From assembly GCA_015698045.1 (NCBI GenBank), contig BLAL01000228.1:56001-120000 (forward strand): a stretch of 64,000 bases of DNA. The letters are read 5' to 3'. The position numbers and the translations under genes are program-made. The stretch is from Rhizophagus clarus. Taxonomy: Eukaryota; Glomeromycota; Glomeromycetes; Glomerales; Glomeraceae. Positions within the stretch are counted from its first letter, which is position 1. Each line of letters starts with the position of its first letter. The notes beneath the pieces are model-generated. The model saw nothing but the letters and a program-made list of their open reading frames with translations. It was not told the DNA's origin and did not search any database. This document shows, in pieces, positions 11,973 to 21,161 of this stretch.

Positions 11973-13020
11973 AATGAGTGTACCAAATAAAGTTATTAAG
12001 GTAAGAATGGTACAAAAGGAATGATAAGGAAATATAACAAAAATAGTAGTTCAGAGCCAGATTGGTTAAAACCGCATAGGATAAACTGTTGTTTAAAGAT
12101 TAACAACTAAACTATTGGGATATTAATAAGGGTAAGGATTATAATTCATGTAAGGATATATAAAAAAATTAATACAAAAAAAAAAGTTACGAAATGTGAA
12201 AAAAAACGAGTAAAAAAAATTTTATTATAAGAAGAGAAGGGAGAAAAAAAATGAGAAAAATAGAAAGAATAATAATGTACCAAATAAGTTATTAAGGTAA
12301 GAATGGTACAAAGGAATGACAAGGATATAATAAAAATAGTAGTTCAGAGCCAGATTGGTTAAAACCGCATAGGATAAACTATTGTTTAAAGATTAACAAC
12401 TAAACTATTGGGATATTAATAAGGGTAAGGATTATAATTCATGTAAGGATACATAAAAAATTAATACAAAAAAAAAAATAAAAGTTATGAAATGTGAAAA
12501 AAAACGAGTAAAAAATATTTTATTATAAGAAGAGAGGGGAGAAATAAGAAAAATAGAAAGAATAATGTACCAAATAAGTTATTAAGGTAAGAATGATACA
12601 AAGGAATGATAAGGATGTAATAAAAATAGTAGTTCAGAGCCAGATTGGTTAAAACCGCATAGGATAAACTATTGTTTAAAGATTAACAACTAAACTATTG
12701 GGATGTTAATAAGGATGAGGATTTGTTAATTCATGTAAGGATATATAAAAAATTAATACAAAAAAAATATTAAAGTTTATGAAATGTGAAAAAAAACGAG
12801 TAAAAAAAATTTTAATATAAGAAGAGAGGAGAGAAAAAAAAATAAGAAAAATAGAAAAAATTATGTACCAAATAAGTTATTAAGGTAAGAATGGTACAAA
12901 GGAATGATAAGGAGTTTATAAAAAATAGTAGTTCAGAGCCAGTTTGGTTAAAACCGCACAGGATGAACTGTCATTTAAAGATTAATGACTAAACTATTAG
13001 GGTATAAAAAAGGGATAAGG
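11973..13020. repeat. Tandem repeat of about 295 bp, four units
   Basis: GTACCAAATAA recurs at 11980, 12277, 12567 and 12865 (periods 297, 290, 298). Conserved blocks include AGTAGTTCAGAGCCAGATTG, GTTAAAACCGCATAGGATAA and AAAAAACGAGTAAAAAA. Copies differ mainly by indels in A-runs; the last is partial. No coding frame persists across units. Confidence 0.85.
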
Positions 13021-13262
13021 ATTTGAGATATAAACCATGTATATTAAATTTATATATATAAAAAGGTAATATACCCTATTATATATATATGTAGCTAAAT
13101 CAAAGGAAGCAAGCAAAAAGCTAGGAAGTAATTCAAGCAAAAGAATAGGAATAAATTTTAAAAAAATTTTAAATGAAATTTCAATTAATTGAGCAAAATA
13201 ATAAAATAGGATAAAAAGTAAAATGAAAGTTAAGAGAAAAGTAAAAAGAGAAAATAAAATTT

Positions 13263-13296
13263 CACTACTCAATTGTGTTTCCACAATTGAGTAGTG
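13263..13296. repeat. Perfect 15-bp hairpin with 4-nt loop
   Basis: CACTACTCAATTGTG (13263-13277), loop TTTC, then CACAATTGAGTAGTG (13282-13296) with no mismatch. It lies just after the 295-bp array, inside an AT-rich region where a low-complexity hydrophobic ORF on the minus strand is not credible. Confidence 0.8.
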
Positions 13297-13554
13297 GTAA
13301 GAAAAGCACTTATTAAGAGAGATTTCAGTTAAAGGGGAATGTACGAAATTGGGGCAGAGATCAAAAGACATTTTTAAAAAATTTTTAGAATTAGAAAGAT
13401 TTTTGTTAGAAGTAGAAAGATTTTTTAGGAAAATTTTTTTAAAAAAAAAAAAAAAATAAAGGAAAATGCCTATATTTATAGAATTTTAAATGAGTATGAT
13501 AATATAATAAAATATTATTACAATTATTATTGCATACATTTTACTTTATATGAG

Positions 13555-14035
13555 TCATTTATATCTAAGTTTGATTATCTGTTATAAATTATGAGTAATT
13601 ATGAAATTGTGTATTTTATAAATAATTGGTCACATAAATTGTTATAATTTATAACACTTAAATTATGGCTCATTTATCTTATTTAGATATTATTAAATGC
13701 TAATTCTAAGTTTGATTATTTGTTATAAATTATGAGTAATTTTTATAAATAATCGATCATATAAGTTATACTGATATGATTTAATCATATGATATTTATC
13801 ACATTTAAATTATGACTTTATTTATCTTATTTTGGATAGCAAATTATAATATTTAATTCTAAGTGTTATAAATTGTGAGTAATTCTTATAAATAATTAAT
13901 CACGTAAATTATGATCTATATTAAAAATTCGGTTTTATGGATATGTAAATGATATATGATTCAATCACATGATATTTATCATATCTAAATTATGCTCATC
14001 TATCTCAATAATCTAAATTATGACTCATTTAATGA
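13555..14035. repeat. Degenerate tandem repeat, about 135-165 bp unit
   Basis: Three diverged copies built on TTATAAATTATGAGTAATT, a TATAAATAATYGRTCA-like string, and TTAAATTATGRCTCATTTAT with TATCTTATTT. Non-coding. Confidence 0.6.
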
Positions 14036-14258
14036 AAAAAATCTTTCAACCAATAGATCAAAATCTAATTTTGTCTAATAAAATTTAAAGGCCTGTATTA
14101 TCATTTTATATATTACTATTACTATTACGATTGGAAATTTATTATCGATCTTTTGACAAATTGAAATTGTGATTATTAAGAAAAATTCATGAGAATTTTC
14201 CTTAATATTGCTTAATTTTAAAGTTCAAAGTCCGATCAAATAAATTAAAACCATGATT

Positions 14259-14290
14259 ATCAAGAAAAATTCTCGCGAATTTTTCTTGAT
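14259..14290. repeat. Perfect 14-bp hairpin with 4-nt loop
   Basis: ATCAAGAAAAATTC pairs with GAATTTTTCTTGAT around TCGC. An imperfect relative lies at about 14175-14210, and related half-sites occur at 10575-10745, so this is a small dispersed hairpin family. Confidence 0.7.
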
Positions 14291-14299
14291 ACTGCTTAA

Positions 14300-15854
14300 T
14301 TAATTTACTAACTAAATTGGATTTAGTTTTTTTGTATATTTTCTTATAAAATACTAATAAAATATAAAAAATTGGCTATTTATTATTAATCATTATCCAA
14401 TACATTGAAAAAAATATCACAATGAGTTATTTTAATTATTATTATTTTTATTTTTGTGTTATAGATATATTGTTTGATAAGACTTTATAAATACAAAAAA
14501 AATTAATCTAAATTATTAGCAGCTGTGAAACCCGTCTGCCTGTTATTTGCTTGATGGAAGACTGAAAGATGAATATCTATGATAAAAGAAAAATATAATA
14601 AAATGTTGAATACATCTGAAAATAAGAAAATTTATATTATTGATAACATAGAACGTGAATGTAAAAAGTTTGACTTTATGTACATAATCCGTTTAATGAG
14701 ATTTCAGTTGATGATACAAGTTGTTTTTCCATTATTTGATCCTGGATGTATGTAAACACCTATTAGTGGTAGTATTCATAAAAAAGTGCATAAAATTTTC
14801 ACCATAATCATGATCAATTACATATTTTATCGTGGCTCTCGATAGTTCCCTTCTTAATAAATAAGGAGATTATACGGGTTTACTCTTTGTAATACAGTAG
14901 GAGGTAGATCAGACGAATGTCCGGTATTATTGGTGCTCGGTCAATTATTATTCCAATATACTTGTAATTAATAATCATAAATAAATTTTTTTTTTCATCA
15001 GCATATTATGAAATAGCATTATGGCAAGTTCAAATGCTTATTATAACCATCTGATTATTTATAGCCAGGGCATTTAATCGTGGATTTGGATACAAATTTT
15101 GTAAGATATCACCAGTAGGTAACAGATAACATAAACTTTAATTTTACAATTTAAAGACACAGATTTTATCATGTTTTTCACCACCAACTATATCAGTATT
15201 GTTGAACGAAGCCATTTATCTATGTAAGTCCAAATCTATGTAAAATTGCTTATATTTTTTTTTCAATAGATCAAGAGCTCTATAATTATAAAATCGGGTG
15301 ACTCCTTGAGACCATTTGTATAGTATATTTTGGTAGGACCTAATTTATTTCACATAGGGTACTAAGAAAAGGTATAATTGAAGAGTCTTGGCCATATTGA
15401 TTGATTATTGGACAAGGTATAAAACCAATAGATTCAGCTGTCAATGTATTTAATGAGAGGGAAATAAAAGAGGCAAGTCATAGAGTAATCTTGCAGAAAA
15501 ATTAGATGATGTAGACAAATCTTTAATATAGAAAATTCGCCACCTGCACAATGTGTCGCGTCCCAAAATTTGTACCTACAGTATCTATTAATAAAAATTT
15601 ATTTTTATGATCATATACACAAAAACACGCATACGAGTTTAAAAATTCAATTTCATGACCGGTTATAAACAAACTGGTTTAGTATTTGGTGTAAGCCGCA
15701 GTTAGTTAAACTACAGTTTAAACTACGGTTCAAATATTTTTAGTTTAAAATTTTGCTTATTATTGGTAAATTTGATAAAGATATGATTGATTTATAAATA
15801 ACTAAGGTAAGTTACCTTATAATTTTAAACTATCAATTTTTTTTAATCATATAT
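14300..15854. other. Gene-free stretch
   Basis: No frame of persuasive length or composition and no recognisable family on either strand. Confidence 0.4.
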
Positions 15855-16559
15855 TTTTATTGGGTTTTGATTTTTATCGCGCCCGCGACATGTCGCATGG
15901 GTCACGCCACCGAATTTTATTGGTGGAAATTTTGTGCCATGATTCTGCGGCGCAAAACGTGACGCGCGATTTTAAAAAATTTTTTTTAGATCTTCCTAAA
16001 GGAAACCATTCCTTTGTTTATTTTTCGGAAGAACAAACATAGATTTCGGCGGCTTCAAACCAGCGCACAAAAAGTTTTTGAAAAAATTTCGGATTTTTTC
16101 CGAAAAAACCTAAAAATTCCGGAAATTTATTTTTTGCGTCGGAACATGTGACCGGAATAAAATAAAAATAAAAGTTCAATGGTTTATTATATACTATTAA
16201 ATATCCGATATTTGAAATTTTACCGGAAATCTGCCACGTCACGTCCGAAAAAATTCCGGATTTAAAAAATTTTTACGGATTTACCACAAATCTTTCGGAA
16301 AATCCGGCAATATTTAAGTAACGTTTGTGCGCTGCTTCAAACTCGTAAGTATTCGCTTTAATTTTTTTTTGTTTTTTACAATTTGGGAACGCTACTAACG
16401 TTCCTTTTCCTTCCTTTTTTTAGAACAGGCTTGGGTTCGGTATTTTGCAGTGTCTTTATAAATATTCAGGTATATTCAGGTGGGTAAGTGTTTATTTAGT
16501 GAAATGGACTTCAAGAAACGTTTAACTAACGTTTCTTTCGTTTATTTTTGTAGGTTTTG
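15855..16559 (+). repeat. Left arm of a large inverted repeat
   Basis: Matches the reverse complement of 17246-17648 at high identity apart from a 274-bp insertion (16061-16334) with its 8-bp target duplication and a few small indels. From the outside in, the arm has a GC-rich block (TATCGCGCCCGCGACATGTC and on), a short open frame from 15860 that exists only because the block is conserved, then CTCGTAAGT (donor-like), CTACTAACG plus pyrimidine tract plus AG (acceptor-like), and GGTAAGTG (donor-like). It reads as the 5' end of a spliced transcription unit pointing towards the centre. Confidence 0.85.
16061..16334. mobile_element. 274-bp non-autonomous hAT-like element
   Basis: Terminal inverted repeats CAGCGCACAAA at 16061 and TTTGTGCGCTG ending at 16334, flanked by the 8-bp direct repeat CTTCAAAC (16053-16060 and 16335-16342). 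A terminal CAG and an 8-bp duplication are hallmarks of hAT transposons. The other arm of the surrounding inverted repeat keeps the empty site, with one copy of CTTCAAAC and no insert. No transposase frame fits in 274 bp. The interior is rich in TTCCGGAA-like strings. Confidence 0.85.
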
Positions 16560-17245
16560 AATGGTAATTCACCAGAAAAATTTTGTCGTTGAAACATGCT
16601 AATGTTCCTCTTTTTGATTTATGTAAGTTTTAGCTTCTATGAAAGGAACTTTTGAGGGTAAATGTTTCTTTGTTTTGATTTTATAAGTTTCGCTAATTTA
16701 TTTCCGGTTGGGTGCAAAATCTTGTAGGACAAGATCGGTAAATAAGCTAACCAGATAAATATGTTATAAAAAAGCGTAAAAGAACCCAGCAACAAATGCT
16801 AAGCACAAATACCATTTAAGACATTATTTTATTATAAAATTATTATTTATTTAGCATATGTAGTATGCATACATTATATTACATAAAAGTCTATCTACTG
16901 TAAATTTCTAACTACGATATTCTATATTATTTCACTTGTTGTTAATGGTTTGGAACATTGTTCCAGTTGGTTCGATTCCAACAGACAACTATAATCTGTA
17001 TACTTACTAGTTAATACTTCTGATCCATATCCTAGAATGGTTAAAGAAGCTAAAACCTACAAAAATAAACGAAAGAAACGTTAGTTAAACGTTTCTTGAA
17101 GTCCATTTCGTTAAAAAACACTTACCCGCCCATATATCCACTCCATAGAAGCCAAACCTACAAAAATAAACGAAAGAAACGTTTCTTGAAGTCTATTTCG
17201 TTAAAAAACACTTACCCGTCCATATATCCACTCCATAGAAGCCGA
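16560..17245. repeat. Centre of the inverted repeat: splice-module units
   Basis: Plus-strand units run to about 16740 (a TTTTTGTAG acceptor, ATGCTAATG, TTTATGTAAG, then TTTTAGCTTCTATG). On the minus strand at about 17045-17330 there are three copies of a roughly 100-bp unit reading TTTTTGTAG, a GCTTCTATGGAGTGGATATA exon-like segment, GGGTAAGTG and a CTAAC-like branch point. Unit number differs between the two arms. The interval 16740-16930 is plain AT-rich. Confidence 0.65.
16938..16989 (+). ncRNA. Truncated tRNA-like element (no D arm)
   Basis: GTTGG-TTCGATT-CCAAC (16966-16982) is a perfect T arm including a B-box match, followed by AGACAAC, which pairs in six of seven positions with GTTGTTA at 16938. 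Only one other hairpin, TGGAACA/TGTTCCA, fits between. The total is 52 nt, too short for a normal tRNA. It may be a decayed tRNA or the tail of a tRNA-derived short element. Confidence 0.4.
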
Positions 17246-17648
17246 ACCTACAAAAATAAAGAAACGTTAGTTAAACGTTTCTTGAAGTCCATTTCACTAA
17301 ATAAACACTTACCCACCTGAATATACCTGAATATTTACAAAGACACTGCAAAATACCGAACCCAAGCCTGTTCTAAAAAAATGAAGGAAAAGGAACGTTA
17401 GTAGCGTTCCCAAATTGTAAAAAACAAAAAAAAATTAAAGCGAATACTTACGAGTTTGAAGCCGCCGAAATCTATGTTTGTTCTTCCGAAAAATAAACAA
17501 AGGAATGGTTTCGATCTAAAAAAAATTTTTTAAAATCACGCGTCACGTTTTGCGCCGCAGAATCGTGGCACAAAATTTCCACCAATAAAATTCGGTGGCG
17601 TGACCCATGCGACATGTCGCGGGTGCGATAAAAAACAAAACCCATTTT
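17246..17648 (-). repeat. Right arm of the large inverted repeat
   Basis: Reverse-complement partner of 15855-16559. It lacks the hAT-like insertion, so it preserves the original CTTCAAACTCGTAAG junction. Splice-like signals run on the minus strand, towards the centre. Confidence 0.85.
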
Positions 17649-17714
17649 TATTTTAGTTAAATAGTAGTTACTCGTATAACAAAATTTTCTAACTAATTTT
17701 TGCAAGAGATAACG

Positions 17715-18360
17715 CGGATATCCAAATATTTCACTATCAGGATCTGATGATTGATTTTAATATGCAATAGTTTGAATATTTAATTATCATTGCTACTAAA
17801 ATAACAAATAATAATCCTCTAAATAAATATAAATTATTAATAAGTTTCTTCTACATAACCATGATTGTTTAAGATTAATTGTAAGATAATTAAGATTTTG
17901 TGAAATATTTTTAATCAAATCAAATAATAAATGAGTATTCTGATTATCCAACCGAATAGGATCCAAATACTTTAATTTTACTACAATATTTTATGATTGA
18001 TGGTAATACTTGTTGTAATTCATTATTATTACTGCCCATAATTCCAAGACTTTCTAAATAATTACCAGATATCTGTATTAAATATTTTAATGATTCAATT
18101 TGTAAATTATAATACATAAATAAAGATTTTAATTTAAAAGGTTTATAAATATATTAAATTTGTTGAACAAAATTAGAATCTAGATGACAATGAACAATAT
18201 GAATTGATTCGAGAACATTCAGTTGATTGAAAACTTCATTCAAAACAGTGATATTTTCAAAATCAACCATATAAAATATAATTGTATTTGTGTATTTGAA
18301 CAATTAGGATACTATCAGTAGCCCGTTGTCTTGCACCGGGTTGATGAGGCCAATCAGAAA
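17715..18360 (-). pseudogene. F-box/LRR-type protein C-terminal remnant
   Basis: Read on the minus strand, the frames give LNVLESIHIVHCH, then KPFKLKSLFM, ESLKYLIQISGNYLESLG and IIKYCSKIKVFG, and after a shift LIKNISQNLNYLTINL. This pattern of short leucine-rich segments is typical of the large family of F-box-like proteins in Rhizophagus. Several stops and frame changes break it, and the F-box itself is not seen. It lies between the inverted repeat and the CT-rich tract. The family assignment is from memory of the pattern, not a search. Confidence 0.55.
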
Positions 18361-18369
18361 TAAATTTTG

Positions 18370-19235
18370 AGAAGTTGCGTCTTTATTCTTTTCATCTTGC
18401 TGCAAAGGTATGTTTTTAGGTTTTCACTTTCATTTACTGTCTACCCTTATTCTACCACTAACTTTATTTTTTTATTTTGTTCTTTATTCTCATTTTATTT
18501 CTATTCCATCACCTTGTTTTGCCTTCCACTTTGTTTGTCAATTTCCCTCCATTTTATTTACTCACTTCCCTTATATTATGATCATCACTTCCCGGTACTT
18601 AATTCATCACTTCCTCTCTCACCTCTTTTTCCTCATCATTTACCTTTCATTTTATTTATTGCTTTCTCTTTCACTTTGTTTTTACTTCCTTCCACTCCAC
18701 CCATCACTCCCCTTCATTTCGTTCTTAACTCCCCTTCCATCTCATTCTTAATTCTCTCTTCCATCTCATTCTTCCCTCCCCTTCTATTATGATCATCACT
18801 TCCCGCTATTTCATTTATCACTTCCTCTCTCACCTCTTTTTCTTCATCACTTGCCTTTCATTTTATTCTTCCATCCCTATCACTTTATTTATTGTTTTCT
18901 CTTTCACTTTGTTTTTACTTCTTTCCATTTCATCCATCACTCCCCCTTCATTTCAATTTTCACTCCTTCTTCCACTTCATCCATCACTCCCCCTTCTATT
19001 TTCATCACTTCCCCTTCCATAGTTCCATTTCATTCTTTACTCCCTCTTCCATTTCGTCCTTCATTCAATTCTTAATCCTCCTTCATTTTGTTCTTAACTC
19101 CTCTTCCATCTCATTCTTCCCTTCATTCCATTCTTAACTCCTCCTTAATTTTGTTCTTAACTTCCCCTTCCATCTCATGCTTAATTCTCCCTTTCATCTT
19201 ATTCTTCTCTCCTCATTTCATTCTTAAAGATTCCG
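18370..19235. repeat. 860-bp pyrimidine-rich low-complexity tract
   Basis: The plus strand is overwhelmingly C and T, built from reshuffled units such as CCTTCCATCTCATTC, TTAACTCC and ATCATCACTTCC. All frames are open for long spans, producing several overlapping ORFs rich in S, F, L, P and H that are artefacts of composition. A 22-nt A-run follows at 19239-19261. Confidence 0.85.
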
Positions 19236-19856
19236 TTAAAAAAAAAAAAAAAAAAAAAAAAATCCACCTATACCATTGAAAAAAACCCATCTATTACAAA
19301 AAAAAAAAAAAATTTCTCGTGAATTATTATTATTATTACTAAAATGAGTTAACATTATTTATTATACTTAAGCAATTAGAAAAAAAAGAATTTCGTTAAA
19401 TAATCTACTGCTATAATTAGTACTAAAGAAAGTGTAGTAGCAAACATCGGCTAACAGCTAACGGGGATAAAATTTTTTTTTGTACATTAGTAATCAACCC
19501 GGAATCTGCTGATCAAATCGTCCGATCAAATTGTCCATAGCAAGCTACCTGATCAAACCATGCTAACAAAGAACAGGTTAGATCAGGCGCAGGTCACATA
19601 ATTCAAAATTATTAATACAGGTAATCTAAACGTCTTTTTAGTATATAGATGAATTTTATATGTAGGACAGTTTTGTTTATTAGGAATACTATTGTGTAAC
19701 ATGTTAGTGGGTTTTGCACCATATAAAAATGATAGCTATGACATCTTACATGTACACATAAATATTTGCATTTAATAAAAAAAAATTATTTCCACTCAGA
19801 TTTTATAATAATTTTCCATTTAAATTTTTTATTTAAAACAGAAAAAAAAATTCAAA
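19236..19856. other. Gene-free AT-rich stretch
   Basis: Poly-A run, then AT-rich DNA with TGATCAAA-type short repeats at 19510-19560. No gene is supported. Confidence 0.4.
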
Positions 19857-20767
19857 TGTTAATTAATAATATAAAAGAAAATTTTAGAAGAGTTTTTTAC
19901 CAGCATCGGAAAGCAGCAGAGGGTAGCAGCATAAGTGCAATGAATAAATTGGCTGTTCATTATTATAATGAAAAGGGAACAGAAAAGGACCTGGAGAGGG
20001 CCTTTCACTGGTATCAGAAAGCGGCAGAGAGTGGCAATGTGAGTGCAATGAATGGTTTGGCCAGTTGTTATTATAGTGGAGAATGGAGAAGGACCTGGGG
20101 AGGGCCTTTTACTGGTATCAGAAAGCGGCAGAGGGTGGCAATGTGAGTGCAATGAATGGTTTAGCCAGTTGTTATTATAGTGGAGAGGGAACGGAGAAGT
20201 ACCTGGGGAGGGCCTTTTACTGATATCAAAAGCGGCAGAGAGTGGCAATGTGAGTGCAATGAATGGTTTGGCCAGTTGTTATTATAGTGGAAAGGGAACG
20301 AAGAGGGACCTGGAGAGGGCCTTTCACTGGTATCAGAAAGCGGCAGAGGGTGGCAATGTGAGTGCAATGAATGGTTTGGCCGGTTGTTATTATAGTGGAG
20401 TGGGAACGGAAAAGGAGTCCTTCACTGGCTTCAGAAAGCGGCAGATGGCGGCAACATAAATGCAATAAATAGTTTGGCCGGTTATTATTATAGTAGAAAG
20501 GGAATGGAGAAGGACCTGAAGAGGACCTTTTACTGGCTTCAGAAAGCAGCAGAGGGTGGCAACGTGAATGCGATGTATAGGTTGGCCGATTATTATTATA
20601 ATGGGAAGGAAATGAAAAAGGACCTGGAGAGAGCCTTTTACTGGTATCAGAAAGTAGCAGAAAGTGGCAATGTGAATGCAATGTATAATTTGGCTATTTA
20701 TTATTACAATACAGAGAAAACAGAAAGAAATTTAAATATTTCAGAAAGTGAGGTTTTATTTATTTAA
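19857..20767 (+). pseudogene. Sel1-repeat protein with eight repeats, broken by indels
   Basis: Eight Sel1-like units of 36 residues can be followed across frames. The consensus is AAEGGNVSAMNGLA, CYYSGEGTEKDLERAFYW, YQK. Sel1 repeats are alpha-helical TPR-like scaffolds for protein interactions. Frame is lost near 20085 (a 4-base deletion turning GEGTEKDL into GEWRRTW), near 20222 (stop plus one-base loss) and near 20410 (loss of about 10 bases). Units 2-5 are almost identical at DNA level, which indicates recent tandem duplication or conversion. ATG at 19857 is the likely start; an earlier in-frame ATG at 19766 adds only low-complexity residues. A kinase of a family often linked to Sel1 repeats follows 400 bp downstream, but no splice joins them clearly. 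Confidence 0.8.
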
Positions 20768-21161
20768 TTCTATTATACTTTACATATCTATTTTAATTTA
20801 AACTGACTAAATTTTTTATTTAATAAATTATTTGAATAATTTAGCTTGTAAGTTTATATTAATTATTGAAAATTGTTATTTAATAATTATAATAACTCCA
20901 TTTTTAATTTTATTATTTTATTCCTTTATACAAAAAAAAAATAACAATCATTTGTATTAAAAATCTTGAATTTATTTAGTTGGTAAGTTATAAATTATTG
21001 CATATATAATGTATTATTTATATAAAATTAAGTATTTACATTATTTATTCATTATGTTAAAATTTAAGTTTCAGAGTAAGTTATTAATAAATTTAATATT
21101 ATTAATATCTCAATTTTAATTTTATTATAAATTTTAATATGATTTTTATTTTAATTTAAAG
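20768..21161. other. AT-rich spacer, probably intronic or 5' flank of the kinase
   Basis: Very AT-rich with no open frame. It ends in TTTAATTTAAAG, which I read as the acceptor of the first visible kinase exon. Confidence 0.4.

Noticed and set aside
12997-13371. 124-codon minus-strand ORF with hydrophobic segments
   Set aside because: Low-complexity translation of AT-rich DNA; it crosses the perfect 15-bp hairpin and the end of a tandem array, and no homologue-like pattern is seen.
15860-17705. Similar 60-77 codon ORFs in both arms of the inverted repeat (GFDFYRARDMSHGSRH)
   Set aside because: The similarity is explained by the DNA repeat; no domain, and stops follow at once. It could still be an exon, but there is no independent support.
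18367-19279. Several overlapping plus-strand ORFs of 60-140 codons
   Set aside because: They lie in the pyrimidine tract, where all frames are open; composition is only S, F, L, P, H and I, with no domain.
19859-20681. Minus-strand ORFs over the Sel1 region
   Set aside because: They are the antisense shadow of the repeats; the plus strand has a well-known repeat family.
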